Source: Ignavibacterium sp. (GTDB taxonomy: Bacteria; Bacteroidota; Ignavibacteria; Ignavibacteriales; Ignavibacteriaceae). From it: DNA of 64,000 nt. Below, in pieces: positions 44,329-54,340 of the stretch (positions are counted from its first letter, which is position 1; each line of letters begins with the position of its first letter). The position numbers and the translations under genes were made by a program. The stretch covers positions 1 through 64,000 of the forward strand of contig JAGXRK010000032.1 in NCBI GenBank assembly GCA_018335755.1, read 5' to 3'. Below the pieces are notes generated by a model that was given only the letters and a program-made list of their open reading frames with translations, searched no databases and was not told the origin of the DNA.

Positions 44329-44973
44329 TCAAAAATCATTCTTATCCGCATCGTAAGATATTTCAAGTTTTTCTTTAGGTACGGAATCTTCCTCATCCTC
44401 CCAGTCATATTTTTTAGGAGGATCAATTTTTCTGAAAATGAATGCTGCAATTAAACCCATTACCGCACCAAAGAAATGAGATTCCCAGGAAATTCCTTTC
44501 ATACCTGGCAAGACTCCCCAAACCAATCCTCCGTACATAAAAACAACAAGCAATGAAAGTGCAATTGACTTATTATCTTTTCTGAAAAGACCGTTAAAAA
44601 ATAAGAATGAAACATATCCATAAACCACACCGCTTGCACCAATATGATAAACTTCTCTTCCAAAGAGCCAGACTAATAATCCGGTACCAATATAAATTAC
44701 CAGGAATGACGCATATGCCTGTCTTGGATAAAAATAGAATAGACTGATTCCCAGAATTATCAGCGGAGCAGTATTTGATAAAAGATGCGGAAAACTTCCG
44801 TGAATTAATGGTGCACTTATTATGCCTGTTAATCCGGAAAAATTTCTTGGAAGAACTCCAAACTGACTAAGGCTGATATTAAACAAATACGCTACTAAGT
44901 GTATCCCCCATATAACCAAAGGGAATGTAAGCGGAATGATCAGTCGTCTAAATAAATCTTTATCTGGTTGCAA
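44329..44973 (-). CDS. Rhomboid family intramembrane serine protease
   Basis: The 214-residue protein has about six membrane helices. The catalytic serine is in YHIGASGVVYGY (about residue 113) and the catalytic histidine in WESHFFGAVMGL (about residue 165). HGSFPHLLSNTAPL is the conserved helix-2 block. The C-terminal tail is acidic and cytoplasmic. It cleaves membrane-anchored proteins within the bilayer. It stands 101 bases upstream of the AhpD-like gene in the same direction, with a hexanucleotide array between. The substrate is unknown. Confidence 0.9.
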   Translation of the reverse strand: MQPDKDLFRRLIIPLTFPLVIWGIHLVAYLFNISLSQFGVLPRNFSGLTGIISAPLIHGSFPHLLSNTAPLIILGISLFYFYPRQAYASFLVIYIGTGLLVWLFGREVYHIGASGVVYGYVSFLFFNGLFRKDNKSIALSLLVVFMYGGLVWGVLPGMKGISWESHFFGAVMGLIAAFIFRKIDPPKKYDWEDEEDSVPKEKLEISYDADKNDF

Positions 44974-45181
44974 ATAATTACTCTATACTTTTATACAAAT
45001 ATAAAGTTATAATGCTTGCAGGGTCAAATTATTAGTAAATCATTTTAATTAATGAATTAACCTGATTTTTTACCGATTCAGTTTGTAAAGCAGTTAAATC
45101 TGGTTTGCTTATTTATGCTGCTCAGACTAATTTTAGTAACCAAAAAGGCATTTTTTCTTAATAAAATTAATGGAAAGTATT

Positions 45182-46402
45182 ATGTTGTCAAAAGATTATA
45201 TTGAACTTGAAAACAAGTATGGTGCTCACAATTATCATCCACTTGAGGTTGTTATTGCAAAAGGCAAAGGTGTCTGGGTCTGGGATGTTGAAGATAAAAA
45301 ATACCTCGACTTCCTTTCAGCATATTCGGCTGTTAACCAGGGTCATTGTCATCCTAAAATAGTAAATGCAATGGCTGAACAGGCGCAGACTTTAACACTC
45401 ACATCCCGTGCGTTTTATAATAATGTACTTGGCGAATATGAAAAATACATAACTGAATTATTTGGTTACGATAAAGTTCTTCCAATGAATACCGGTGTAG
45501 AGGGTGGTGAAACAGCAGTAAAACTCGCAAGAAGATGGGGTTATGATGTTAAAGGTATTAAGAAGAACGAAGCAAAAATCATTGTTGCAAATGAAAATTT
45601 TCACGGCAGAACTATGATGGCTGTTTCTGCATCAACTGACCCGGATTCTTATGAAGGATACGGCCCATTTTTACCCGGATTTATCAAAATACCTTTTAAT
45701 GATATTCCTGCATTAGAAAAAGCTTTGGAAGATCCTAATGTTTGTGCGTTTATGGTAGAGCCAATTCAGGGTGAAGCTGGTGTTTTTGTTCCAGATGAAG
45801 GATATCTTAAAAGAGCTCAGCAGCTTTGCAAAGCTAAAAATGTTCTGCTGGTTTGCGATGAAGTTCAAACAGGCCTTGCAAGAACAGGAAAAATGCTTGC
45901 ATCCGATCATGAAGATGTTAAACCGGATATTTTAGTTCTTGGTAAAGCGCTATCAGGCGGAACAATGCCAGTTTCTGCTATACTTGCAAATGATGAAATT
46001 ATGCTAACAATAAAACCTGGTCAGCACGGATCAACATTTGGCGGAAATCCCCTTGCTTGTAAAGTTGCCCTCGCTTCTCTTCAGGTTTTGGTTGACGAAA
46101 AGCTTGCTGATAATGCGGATGCAATGGGAAAGCACTTCCGCAGTAAAATGCAGAAAATGGTTGAGGAGTTTGATCATCTCGTCCTTATTCGCGGAAAAGG
46201 TTTACTCAATGCCATTGTTATAAAACCCTCAAAAGATGGTAAAACCGCTTATGATGTTTGCGTTGAATTAAAGAATAATGGATTGCTTGCCAAGCCAACT
46301 CACGGTGATATTATAAGATTTGCACCTCCGCTGGTTATAACCAAAGAAGAAATTGATTTTGCAATAGAAGTTATAAGAAAGGTATTAGCCGGCTTTAATT
46401 AA
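45182..46402 (+). CDS. rocD: Ornithine aminotransferase
   Basis: The protein has [17 protein letters not shown] at the N-terminus, typical of ornithine--oxo-acid transaminases. [19 protein letters not shown] follows. The PLP lysine lies in [11 protein letters not shown], and the binding aspartate in [14 protein letters not shown]. It converts ornithine and 2-oxoglutarate to glutamate semialdehyde and glutamate. I place the start at ATG 45182, which is preceded by GGAAAG and gives 406 residues; the ATG at 45170 would add four residues and lacks a Shine-Dalgarno sequence. It ends before a clear terminator and stands alone. Confidence 0.93.
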   Translation: MLSKDYIELENKYGAHNYHPLEVVIAKGKGVWVWDVEDKKYLDFLSAYSAVNQGHCHPKIVNAMAEQAQTLTLTSRAFYNNVLGEYEKYITELFGYDKVLPMNTGVEGGETAVKLARRWGYDVKGIKKNEAKIIVANENFHGRTMMAVSASTDPDSYEGYGPFLPGFIKIPFNDIPALEKALEDPNVCAFMVEPIQGEAGVFVPDEGYLKRAQQLCKAKNVLLVCDEVQTGLARTGKMLASDHEDVKPDILVLGKALSGGTMPVSAILANDEIMLTIKPGQHGSTFGGNPLACKVALASLQVLVDEKLADNADAMGKHFRSKMQKMVEEFDHLVLIRGKGLLNAIVIKPSKDGKTAYDVCVELKNNGLLAKPTHGDIIRFAPPLVITKEEIDFAIEVIRKVLAGFN

Positions 46403-46423
46403 AATGTAAAAAAACTTTAACAC

Positions 46424-46463
46424 AGCGATCTTTGAACAGAAATAATTTGAAGATCGCTTTTTT
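46424..46463 (+). terminator. Terminator between rocD and a convergent kinase gene
   Basis: AGCGATCTT (46424-46432) pairs with AAGATCGCT (46450-46458) and a T-run follows on the plus strand. On the minus strand a T-run also follows the stem after several bases, so it may work in both directions. Confidence 0.8.
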
Positions 46464-49119
46464 ATTTACCGCCGTTCAGATATTTATTAATTTCAATTTC
46501 AGTTTTTTCAATTGAAACCCGGAGTTTAACTACTCGGTCGCTGCAGCTTTCATAATCATTACTTTTGGCCGATAATTCTATTCCAAGAGATTCATCTCCA
46601 ACAGCCGAAGCACCGACGGTGTAGCTTGAACCCTTTAATGTGTGGGCGATTTCACTTAGTTTTTTAAGGTTTTTCTGCTTCAGTACATCAGTAATTTGAT
46701 CATACTTGCTTCGTGTGTCTACCATATAATCCTTTAACAAATCTTTTTCAAAATCTTTATCACCAAGACTGACCTTTTCCAATCGTTTCAGGTCTAACGC
46801 TAGGTTATTAGTTTCACTCACTTTTTTATCATTCACCGTATTTTCCTCTTCATCTTCACTAATAGAGTTTACTTTTAGTAGTTTGTCAATTAATGCAAGC
46901 AATTCAGTACTTCTGATCGGTTTGGAAATATATTCATTCATCCCTGCTCTGATACATTTTTCTCTGTCACCAATAAGTGCGTGCGCAGTAATTGCAATAA
47001 TTGGAACACTTCTCTTAGGTTCATCTAATTTTCTTATCTTCGAGGTAACTTCAAGTCCATCCATTTCTGGCATTTGAACATCCATAAGCAATAGATCATA
47101 ATGATTATTTTTATACGCCTCAAGAGCTTCACTTCCATTTACTACTGAATCGGAATTAAATCCTGCAGAAGATAATATTTTAAGAATAACCTTTTGATTT
47201 ATAACGTTATCTTCAGCAAGTAATAACTTGAACTTTTTCCTTTTATTGAAATTGCCTTTAATAATTGAGTTGTCATCTCCATCGGAATTTTCTTTAACAT
47301 AAGTAGATTTTTGAGAAGCATCAAATGAAAATTCTGGAGTATCAATGGATTTATATACATGTATTTCAAAGGAGAATCTGCTGCCGTGTCCTTCAACACT
47401 TTCACATCTAATGTCGCCATCCATCATAGTAACAAATTCTTTGCAAATAACTAATCCAAGACCTGTACCTCCGAATTTACCGCTTTCGGATCCATCCACC
47501 TGAGAAAAAGGTTTAAACAATTCATTTATTTTGTGAGCAGGAATTCCAATTCCCGAATCAATAATTGAGGCAAGAACTTTTACTCTGTTCAGGCTTGCAG
47601 ATTCTGTTTTTACCTCAATAGTAATTTCACCTTCCGGTGTAAACTTAACTGCATTACTTAAAAGGTTTATAAAAATCTGTCTTATCCTTGTGGGATCACC
47701 GATAAAATTCAATTCTTTATCAGACGGAAGACGGGTTACAATATTCAGCCCTTTTTCACTTACTTTTGCCTGAACAACTGAAATAGATTGCTCAACAATT
47801 TTCCTGAAATTAAAACTCAACCGTTCAAGTTCCACCCTGCCGGACTCTATCTTGCTGAGGTCCAGAATAGAATTAATTATTTCGAGCAGTGATTCTGCAG
47901 ATTGTTTTGCAGTACCAACATATTGTCTTAGCTCTTCTTTATTTTCATAAATATCATTTTCAATTAAAGATAAAAACCCTATAATACCGTTCATCGGTGT
48001 TCTGATCTCGTGACTCATATTAGCAAGAAACTTCGTTTTTAGTCCGCTTAACTTTAATGCTTCCTGGGCAAGTCTATCGGATCTTTCTTTTTCCTTCCTA
48101 AGGTTTGCTTCAGCAAGCTTTCTTTCATGTTCAATTTCAAGCTGTTTAGAAACATCTGTTACATTTGCTTCAAAATAGTATCTTTTTGTGTTGTCATCAA
48201 AAAGTTTGAAAACGTTCATACGGGTAACTACTTCACCACCATCCTTCTTGATGAACGTGAGTCTGAAATCTGTTGCTGTACCCCGCTCATTCAAAATATT
48301 CACCAACTTATCTCTTTCAACAAGATTGGCTACAACATGTTTCATATTCTTATTCATCAGGTCCGGAATATGACTGTAACCAAGCATCCTTGCAAAAGCA
48401 GGATTTATTGTAAGAAATTTACCGTCAGGAGTAACCTGAAAAATACCCTCCGAAATATTATTGAATATTAAGCGTAACTTTTGTTCCGACTGCTCAATTT
48501 GATAAGATTTTTCTGCCAGCATTAATCTCAATCTGAAATTTATTGCACTTCCTATAACAGAAATAAGACTTAGGAATAAAACGAACAGAACCGACTCAAA
48601 CATATTCGGAAGGAAATAAATCCTTTGGTCGTTAAACAGGATGGCAACCGCAAAAACTATGTTGTAATAAATTACTACCAGTATCTGATTTTTAACTTCC
48701 CAGTTAAGGAACATTGCAGAAGTGAAAATCATTAATCCAACTATATGCGAATTGAACACCAATGTTGCCGGAAGCAGCAGAATCATTATTCCGGATGAGA
48801 TGATTATTGTTAATAACAATATATGAACAAAAAGTATTGATGCTCTTGATGCCAGTTTGGTGTACATCATTACCAGAATAATGAATGCGATAAGGGTTGC
48901 TGTTAATCTTGTAGTATAGACCTCGAGAGCATAACTCTGATAATAACGTACCTCAAACAGCATTGCGAAAAGCCCGGAGATGATTACAAGAAATGCAATT
49001 ACTTTAAGAGGTGTTATCAGATGTAAATTGGATTCTTTAACTATTTCATCATATCTCTCCCCGTTAAAGGGCAAAGTTTGTTTAAACAGAAAGTCCAGTA
49101 TTGAATTATTTTCATTCAT
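46462..49119 (-). CDS. Hybrid sensor histidine kinase with PAS, receiver and Hpt domains
   Basis: The 885-residue protein starts with about six membrane helices (residues 35-215), then a PAS domain (about 222-330, IFNNISEGIFQVTPDG). The H-box NMSHEIRTPMNGIIGF follows. The ATPase domain shows NLLSNAVKFT, IIDSGIGIP and GGTGLGLVICKE. The receiver domain contains LLLMDVQMPEMDG with the phosphoacceptor aspartate, and the C-terminal Hpt domain has IAHTLKGSSYTVG. All four phosphorelay residues are present. No DNA-binding partner gene is adjacent. The membrane part is not a known sensor type that I recognise, so the stimulus is open. It is monocistronic on the minus strand. Confidence 0.92.
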   Translation of the reverse strand: MNENNSILDFLFKQTLPFNGERYDEIVKESNLHLITPLKVIAFLVIISGLFAMLFEVRYYQSYALEVYTTRLTATLIAFIILVMMYTKLASRASILFVHILLLTIIISSGIMILLLPATLVFNSHIVGLMIFTSAMFLNWEVKNQILVVIYYNIVFAVAILFNDQRIYFLPNMFESVLFVLFLSLISVIGSAINFRLRLMLAEKSYQIEQSEQKLRLIFNNISEGIFQVTPDGKFLTINPAFARMLGYSHIPDLMNKNMKHVVANLVERDKLVNILNERGTATDFRLTFIKKDGGEVVTRMNVFKLFDDNTKRYYFEANVTDVSKQLEIEHERKLAEANLRKEKERSDRLAQEALKLSGLKTKFLANMSHEIRTPMNGIIGFLSLIENDIYENKEELRQYVGTAKQSAESLLEIINSILDLSKIESGRVELERLSFNFRKIVEQSISVVQAKVSEKGLNIVTRLPSDKELNFIGDPTRIRQIFINLLSNAVKFTPEGEITIEVKTESASLNRVKVLASIIDSGIGIPAHKINELFKPFSQVDGSESGKFGGTGLGLVICKEFVTMMDGDIRCESVEGHGSRFSFEIHVYKSIDTPEFSFDASQKSTYVKENSDGDDNSIIKGNFNKRKKFKLLLAEDNVINQKVILKILSSAGFNSDSVVNGSEALEAYKNNHYDLLLMDVQMPEMDGLEVTSKIRKLDEPKRSVPIIAITAHALIGDREKCIRAGMNEYISKPIRSTELLALIDKLLKVNSISEDEEENTVNDKKVSETNNLALDLKRLEKVSLGDKDFEKDLLKDYMVDTRSKYDQITDVLKQKNLKKLSEIAHTLKGSSYTVGASAVGDESLGIELSAKSNDYESCSDRVVKLRVSIEKTEIEINKYLNGGK

Positions 49120-49236
49120 TGCATTTAATACTCAGGTATTGCAAAAGCAAAAATCCGAAAAAAAATGATTAAATAATAGTGTTACAATTACTCTTTTTAT
49201 ATAGATTAGCAATAAGTAATTAAGTGTAATATTTAA

Positions 49237-49836
49237 ATGACAGACTTTCTATACTCTTCAGACTTATCCGTACTCTATTTTTTTAATCACACTATTTCCA
49301 CAGGTTTTTTAGATAGATTTTTCTCAACAATCACAAATGTTAATAACTGGTATATAGCTTATATAATTTTAATCGGAATCAGCTGGACAAAAGGCGGTAG
49401 GATAGGAAAAATAGCTGTTATTGGCGTGATTTTGCTTATTTTGACTGGTGATCAGTTGGGCCACAAAGTACTGAAGGAGATCTTCCAGCGAATAAGACCT
49501 TGTAATGCTCTAACAGATATACTCACTCCTCTTGGATGTACAGGCAGTTACTCATTTCCATCTAATCACGCAATCAATAATTTTGCGGCAGCTATGTTTT
49601 TTTACCGGCTGTTTCCTAACTTAAAATGGGTGCTGTTTATAACTGCTTTTTTTGTCGCTCTTTCAAGAGTTTATCTTGGCCTTCACTATCCCTCAGACAT
49701 GATCGGCGGCGCTTTAATTGGATTGTTTCTGGGCTACATATCTGCTGAAGGTGCAATTAGGTTGGATGCCTGGTTTGAAACAAGAAAAAATCTAAAATTG
49801 AAATCTCAAAATTCATCGGAGAAAGCAGATGAGTAA
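49237..49836 (+). CDS. PAP2 family membrane phosphatase
   Basis: The 199-residue protein has about five membrane helices and all three PAP2 motifs: KEIFQRIRPC (the K-x6-RP form), SYSFPSNHAINN (PSxH), and SRVYLGLHYPSDMIGG (S-R-x5-H). It should remove phosphate from undecaprenyl or phosphatidyl substrates on the outer side of the inner membrane, recycling lipid carriers. The C-terminal tail is basic and cytoplasmic. Its end overlaps the start of the next gene by 8 bases, so the two are on one message. Confidence 0.9.
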   Translation: MTDFLYSSDLSVLYFFNHTISTGFLDRFFSTITNVNNWYIAYIILIGISWTKGGRIGKIAVIGVILLILTGDQLGHKVLKEIFQRIRPCNALTDILTPLGCTGSYSFPSNHAINNFAAAMFFYRLFPNLKWVLFITAFFVALSRVYLGLHYPSDMIGGALIGLFLGYISAEGAIRLDAWFETRKNLKLKSQNSSEKADE

Positions 49837-50575
49837 TTTATTATTATCAGCAATTTTATCATTGCTTTGTCTTTCGAGTATTTTTGGTAAGAATTTTTAC
49901 ATAGCATTATCTGATGCTGATTCTATTTATATACGTGCGCTGGATTATTATGATGAATCAGAAGATAGCTCTACCATTATTGAAATCACTTACCCGAAAA
50001 TTCACGGACTCAGAAACGAAGCAGCCGAAGAAAAAATAAATTCATACTTAGAGGAAGAATTCTTTAAATCAATTGAATGGTTCGATGAATTTATAGCAAT
50101 TCTTGATTCGTTTCCTACGCTTGAATATGAGCGCGGAATGTTTTTCAGTTTTGAAACAGGTTTTGATATTAAGCTTCTCAATCAAAAAGTTTTGAGTTTA
50201 GCCCTCAACCATTACGAGTTTACCGGTGGTGCACACGGTAACTTTTATGCAATCGGTTACACCTTCGATTTAAACGACGGTGAGTTATTAACCCTTGATA
50301 AAATAATAATATTAGACTCGCTGCCTTCTTTAACAAAAATTTGTGAGCAAAGAATTCTAGAGATGTTTGAAGCCGAATCACTTTCCGATGCCGGAATATT
50401 TGAGGATTATATTGATTTGACTTTTGACCAGGATTTTTTTCTAACCTCCGATGCAGTGGTTTTTCAATTTGATCCTTATGAAATTGCACCTTACTCAATG
50501 GGTAATATAGAAGTTGTAATTCCCTTTGATGAAATTAAAGATCATTTACTTATTTATTTGAATAAAAAAGAATAG
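49829..50575 (+). CDS. DUF3298-domain secreted protein (RsiV-like)
   Basis: The 248-residue protein has an N-terminal signal peptide (about residues 1-20, ending FG). An N-terminal DUF4163-like part runs from residue 50 (ITYPKIHGLRNEAAEEKINSYLEEEF). The C-terminal DUF3298 part contains TGGAHGNFYAIGYTFDLNDG and FQFDPYEIAPYSMGNIEVVIPF. These two domains together occur in RsiV, an anti-sigma factor that binds lysozyme, but here no transmembrane or sigma-binding segment is present. It may bind or sense an envelope ligand. It overlaps the PAP2 gene by 8 bases. Confidence 0.82.
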   Translation: MSNLLLSAILSLLCLSSIFGKNFYIALSDADSIYIRALDYYDESEDSSTIIEITYPKIHGLRNEAAEEKINSYLEEEFFKSIEWFDEFIAILDSFPTLEYERGMFFSFETGFDIKLLNQKVLSLALNHYEFTGGAHGNFYAIGYTFDLNDGELLTLDKIIILDSLPSLTKICEQRILEMFEAESLSDAGIFEDYIDLTFDQDFFLTSDAVVFQFDPYEIAPYSMGNIEVVIPFDEIKDHLLIYLNKKE

Positions 50576-50580
50576 TCTAA

Positions 50581-51048
50581 TTGGATCATAAAATTAAAAT
50601 CAGGAAAGCCGTTCCAGAAGATGTACATATCATACATCAGTTTATAAAGGAACTGGCCGAGTTTGAAAAACTTTTTGACCAGGTAAAAACTTCAAGGCAG
50701 GATCTGCAGAAAGTGCTTTTCGGGGAAAAATCATTTGTTGAAGTTTTAATAGCTGAATATGATAAATTACCTGCCGGATATGCTCTTTTCTTTCCAAACT
50801 TTTCTACTTTTATTGGCAAACCGGGTATATATCTTGAAGACCTTTTTGTAAAAACGGAATACCGTAGTAAAGGTATAGGGAAGGCTCTTATGGAAGCGGT
50901 TATTTCTCTGGCAAAAGATAGGAACTGCGGCAGAGTTGAGTGGAGCGTGCTAAATTGGAATAAATCTGCTATTGACTTTTATATTGCCCGCGGTGCACAA
51001 CATCTTGAAGACTGGCAAATATTTAGACTTACAAAAGATAAATTTTAA
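50581..51048 (+). CDS. GNAT acetyltransferase, diamine acetyltransferase-like
   Basis: The 155-residue protein begins at TTG (50581), 5 bases after the upstream stop. The GNAT core shows GIYLEDLFVKTEYRSKGIG, with the acetyl-CoA binding R-x2-G-x-G pattern, and WSVLNWNKSAIDFYIARGA near the end. This pattern and the FEKLFDQVKTS segment resemble spermidine/spermine and thialysine acetyltransferases. It probably acetylates a polyamine or amino acid in the cytoplasm. A later start codon is possible, but RKAVPEDV at residues 7-14 belongs to the fold, so a later start would truncate it. Confidence 0.86.
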   Translation: MDHKIKIRKAVPEDVHIIHQFIKELAEFEKLFDQVKTSRQDLQKVLFGEKSFVEVLIAEYDKLPAGYALFFPNFSTFIGKPGIYLEDLFVKTEYRSKGIGKALMEAVISLAKDRNCGRVEWSVLNWNKSAIDFYIARGAQHLEDWQIFRLTKDKF

Positions 51049-51175
51049 CCATAAAAACATTTGATAACCGCAATCAACCGCACAGAAACTCTTATTAAAA
51101 TCTTACAGATTTAATTATCTTTATCACAATATTTTTATATTTTCCGTATAACAGCAAACAGCGAGAAAGGCTAAT

Positions 51176-52435
51176 ATGGCTTTAGAAAACAGACGTGTGG
51201 TTGTAACAGGTATAGGTGCTTTAACTCCTATTGGATTAAGCGTTTATGAATTCTGGAACTCAATGATGGATGGGAAAAGCGGAGCAGCCCCTATTAAAAG
51301 TTTTGATACATCAAAAGTAGAAACCAAATTTGCGTGCGAACTTAAAGGTTTTGATGTTGGTGAATATCTGGATAAAAAAACAGCCCGCCGGCTTGATCCT
51401 TTTGCACAATATGCACTGGCTGCAACTCAACAGGCTATCAATGACAGCGGATTAAATCCAGAAAGCCTTTCAGATGATGAAAGAGCTAAAATTGGTGTAA
51501 TTTATGGAAGTGGAATTGGCGGTATACAAACCTTTTATCAGCAATCTGTTACTAATTACACTCAGGGTCCGGAACGGATTTCTCCTTTTTTTATTCCAAT
51601 GTTAATACCCGATATTGCAGCAGGACACATCTCAATGCGGTATGGTTTCCGTGGCCCCAACTACTGTACTGTATCGGCTTGTGCTACAGGAAATAATAAT
51701 ATGATTGACAGTTACCTTTTAATTAAAAATGGAATTGCCGATGTTATGGTTGCCGGTGGAAGCGAGGCATCAATAAACGAAATTGGAATGGGCGGCTTTA
51801 ATGCAAACCGCGCACTTTCAACAAGAAATGATTCCCCGGAAACTGCCAGCAGGCCTTTTGATGCTACAAGAGACGGATTTGTTATGGGTGAGGGCGGCGG
51901 TACTTTAATACTTGAAGAATACGAACGCGCTGTAAAAAGAGGAGCTAAAATTTATGCCGAACTTGTCGGTATCGGTTTATCTGCAGATGCTCATCATATA
52001 ACTGCACCTCATCCAGATGGAGCAGGAGCAATTTTATCGATGGAAATGGCTATAAAAATGGCGGAAATTAATCCCGGCGAAATAAACTATGTTAATATGC
52101 ACGGAACTTCTACTCCTCTTGGCGATATTGGTGAAACAAAAGCAATTAAAAAAGTGTTCGGTGAACATGCATATAAAATGAACCTTTCATCCACAAAAAG
52201 CATGACGGGTCATTTACTTGGCGCTGCCGGTGCTGTTGAAGCAATAGCTACAATCCTTGCTGTTGTAAATGACAAAATTCCGCCTACAATTAATTTCGAA
52301 TATCCTGATCCTGAATGCGATCTTAATTATACATTCAATAAGCCTCAGGATAGAAAGGTTACTTATGCTTTGAGTAATGCCTTTGGATTCGGTGGTCATA
52401 ATACATCTGTAATATTTAAAAAATTTATTCTATAA
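51176..52435 (+). CDS. fabF: 3-oxoacyl-[acyl-carrier-protein] synthase II
   Basis: The 419-residue protein matches FabF closely. It begins RRVVVTGIGALTPIG. The catalytic cysteine is in TVSACATGNNNM (about residue 164), and the catalytic histidines are in NMHGTSTPLGD and STKSMTGHLLGAAGA. The C-terminal gating loop NAFGFGGHN is intact. It condenses malonyl-ACP with acyl-ACP in fatty-acid elongation. No acpP or fabD/fabG genes are adjacent on either side, unlike in many bacteria. AGCGAGAAAGGC precedes the start. Confidence 0.96.
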   Translation: MALENRRVVVTGIGALTPIGLSVYEFWNSMMDGKSGAAPIKSFDTSKVETKFACELKGFDVGEYLDKKTARRLDPFAQYALAATQQAINDSGLNPESLSDDERAKIGVIYGSGIGGIQTFYQQSVTNYTQGPERISPFFIPMLIPDIAAGHISMRYGFRGPNYCTVSACATGNNNMIDSYLLIKNGIADVMVAGGSEASINEIGMGGFNANRALSTRNDSPETASRPFDATRDGFVMGEGGGTLILEEYERAVKRGAKIYAELVGIGLSADAHHITAPHPDGAGAILSMEMAIKMAEINPGEINYVNMHGTSTPLGDIGETKAIKKVFGEHAYKMNLSSTKSMTGHLLGAAGAVEAIATILAVVNDKIPPTINFEYPDPECDLNYTFNKPQDRKVTYALSNAFGFGGHNTSVIFKKFIL

Positions 52436-52437
52436 GA

Positions 52438-52881
52438 ATGCTTATTTATTTTTTCTTAATATCAGTTGTTTTTTCTTTCAATTCTTTAGCAATTGATGTT
52501 GATCAAACAAACAATGAAAAAGGAACTTTAATAGTTAAGTTCCTGGGATTGAAATCGAGTGAAGGAAATATAAAAGTCGCTTTGGCAAATTCTAAGAGTA
52601 ATTATAGCGACCATAAAAATCCATATATAGGAATTACAGCAGAAATTAAAAATAATATTTCCATTGCTGTTATTGAGAATATTCCTTTTGGTGAATATGC
52701 TGTAAAGGCATTTCACGATGAAGATGCTAATGACAAACTGAATACTAATTTTTTAGGAATCCCAATGGAGGATTATGGTTTTTCAAACAATGCCAGAGGA
52801 ACTTTTGGCCCGCCAAGCTGGGAAGATGCAAAATTTCAATTTGCAAAAGACACACTAAATGTTGAAATAATAATTAGATGA
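52438..52881 (+). CDS. DUF2141 family secreted protein
   Basis: The 147-residue protein has an N-terminal signal peptide to about residue 19. The DUF2141 domain covers the rest: LIVKFLGLKSSEGNIKVALA, then IENIPFGEYAVKAFHDEDANDKLNTNF and GIPMEDYGFSNNARGTFGP, in which an aspartate-rich segment resembles a calcium-binding loop. The family is common in Bacteroidota, and its role is not known. It starts 2 bases after fabF and overlaps the next lipoprotein gene by 4 bases, so the three probably share a transcript. Confidence 0.85.
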   Translation: MLIYFFLISVVFSFNSLAIDVDQTNNEKGTLIVKFLGLKSSEGNIKVALANSKSNYSDHKNPYIGITAEIKNNISIAVIENIPFGEYAVKAFHDEDANDKLNTNFLGIPMEDYGFSNNARGTFGPPSWEDAKFQFAKDTLNVEIIIR

Positions 52882-53468
52882 AAAGTGTTTTTATTTTCTT
52901 TTTCCTTCTTACAATACATTTTTTTAGCTGTACTGATAACACAAATAATAATCTGTTTGGTAATCTGCCATCAATTGCTGAAAAATATAAACTAAAAATT
53001 GAAAAGGTTCAGAAAGAGTTATCGCAAACTACGGACCTCCCAAAAGGAAGAGAGTTTTCTCTTGAACTGCTAAATATTAAAGATGAGGCAGATTCAGAAT
53101 TGAGATCATATTTTAAATCAAATCTTTTAAATTCCTCAATTCCATTCTTACACGAAAATGAAAATGAATTATTTAGTGTTAAATCTATTAAAATAGTTAG
53201 TGTCTCTTTTAACCAAATCGAAATAGAGGCTGAATTTATAGCCAAAACTGACAGCCGAAATTCTGTTTTTGCCTACCTGAAATTTTTAGATATAAACGGT
53301 AAAGAAATTCCTGGCTGGATAGTTGCTCTTTCCAATAAGGGGTTAAAAAAGGATTTTGTTTTTACATTTACCGGCTCATTTACAGGAATTGATAAACTGT
53401 TTAATGCAGAAAAGATTTTGGTAAAAAGCAGAGAAGACTATGAAAGTAGTTCTTCTTTTAATAATTGA
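52878..53468 (+). CDS. Putative lipoprotein of unknown function
   Basis: The 196-residue protein has a hydrophobic N-terminus ending HFFSC, consistent with a lipoprotein signal (Cys18). A helical region follows at about residues 33-75 (KYKLKIEKVQKELSQTTDLP), then beta strands (VKSIKIVSVSFNQIEIEAEF, DFVFTFTGSFTGI). No family is recognised. Its ATG overlaps the DUF2141 stop by 4 bases (ATGA), so it is translated with it. It ends 165 bases before a convergent gene; the gap holds only a weak five-base-pair hairpin. Confidence 0.62.
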   Translation: MKSVFIFFFLLTIHFFSCTDNTNNNLFGNLPSIAEKYKLKIEKVQKELSQTTDLPKGREFSLELLNIKDEADSELRSYFKSNLLNSSIPFLHENENELFSVKSIKIVSVSFNQIEIEAEFIAKTDSRNSVFAYLKFLDINGKEIPGWIVALSNKGLKKDFVFTFTGSFTGIDKLFNAEKILVKSREDYESSSSFNN

Positions 53469-53633
53469 TTTTTATATCACTTATTTACCCCTGAAATTTA
53501 ACTGACTTTATTTTTTCTTTGAACCACCTTACCATTGATAAGTAAAAAAATCGTTTTCAGCCGAAGCTGATGTTAGTGCCTCCAATAAAAATGACAGCAG
53601 TTCTCTCCTGTTAAAAGTTTTGGCTGACTTTTA

Positions 53634-54335
53634 CTAAGGATTTTCCTCTTCAAAAACAGAATCCGAAATGCCTTTATTTACTTTATAGTCTGAATAGCTA
53701 ACATATACCTTGCCTTTTGTTAATGTATCACCGTGCATTTTACTTCTTTTCTTTCTGGTATCCGTTTCACCAATCATAGCGGATGGAAAATTCATTTTAT
53801 CAACATTAAAAGAAAATATCATTTGGGATGGTAAAGCAAAATTCAGTTTATCATCATACTCTAAGTCAATTGTAAATGTACCGCTCATTTTAGTTGTTGA
53901 TTCAACTTTTCTTATAACTTTTTTTCCTTCATCAATCCACAAAGTAGATAAAATAACATCAGATGAAGTTCCTAGCGGAATAACTTTAATGAGAGTAAGA
54001 ACTCTGCCATCAATTTTCTCTTCTTTTTCATAAAGTGCTGTATAATCACCTTTCAGTAATGAATTAGGTGAAAAATCGAATCCATTTCTGGGCAGCATAG
54101 CAAAACCATCACTCTTTAATGAAATCTTATCGGGCTGTTTGAAGAATATTTTAGCACTAGACTCAGGAACTTTGAGAAACTCTACATCCACTTTTATAAT
54201 TAAGTCAACCTCATAGTCTTTTACTTTATTAAATTTGTTAATAACATCCTTTAGTATCTTATCCGGTTCTTTATTCTGCGGATAAAGAGATGCTGCAAAA
54301 AATATCATCAATAAAATTATCTTCTTCATATTCAT
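53634..54335 (-). CDS. LolA/LppX-like outer-membrane lipoprotein-sorting protein
   Basis: The 233-residue protein has a signal peptide ending LYPQ (about residue 20). The rest matches the LolA-like half-barrel: LKDVINKFNKVKDYEVDLIIKV, AKIFFKQPDKISLKSDGF, LWIDEGKKVIRKVES. The family binds lipids or lipoproteins in the periplasm. It lies 5 bases downstream of an ABC-2 permease gene, so it may be the periplasmic component of that exporter. The true LolA of this organism could be elsewhere. The stop TAG is followed directly by TAA. Confidence 0.78.
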   Translation of the reverse strand: MNMKKIILLMIFFAASLYPQNKEPDKILKDVINKFNKVKDYEVDLIIKVDVEFLKVPESSAKIFFKQPDKISLKSDGFAMLPRNGFDFSPNSLLKGDYTALYEKEEKIDGRVLTLIKVIPLGTSSDVILSTLWIDEGKKVIRKVESTTKMSGTFTIDLEYDDKLNFALPSQMIFSFNVDKMNFPSAMIGETDTRKKRSKMHGDTLTKGKVYVSYSDYKVNKGISDSVFEEENP

Positions 54336-54340
54336 ACCAC

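Noticed and set aside
53529-53633. Open stretch of 33 codons after the LolA-like gene stop, reading KTFNRRELLSFL and onward
   Set aside because: It follows TAG TAA in the same frame, has no start codon, and such a length is expected by chance. A gene remnant is possible but unsupported.
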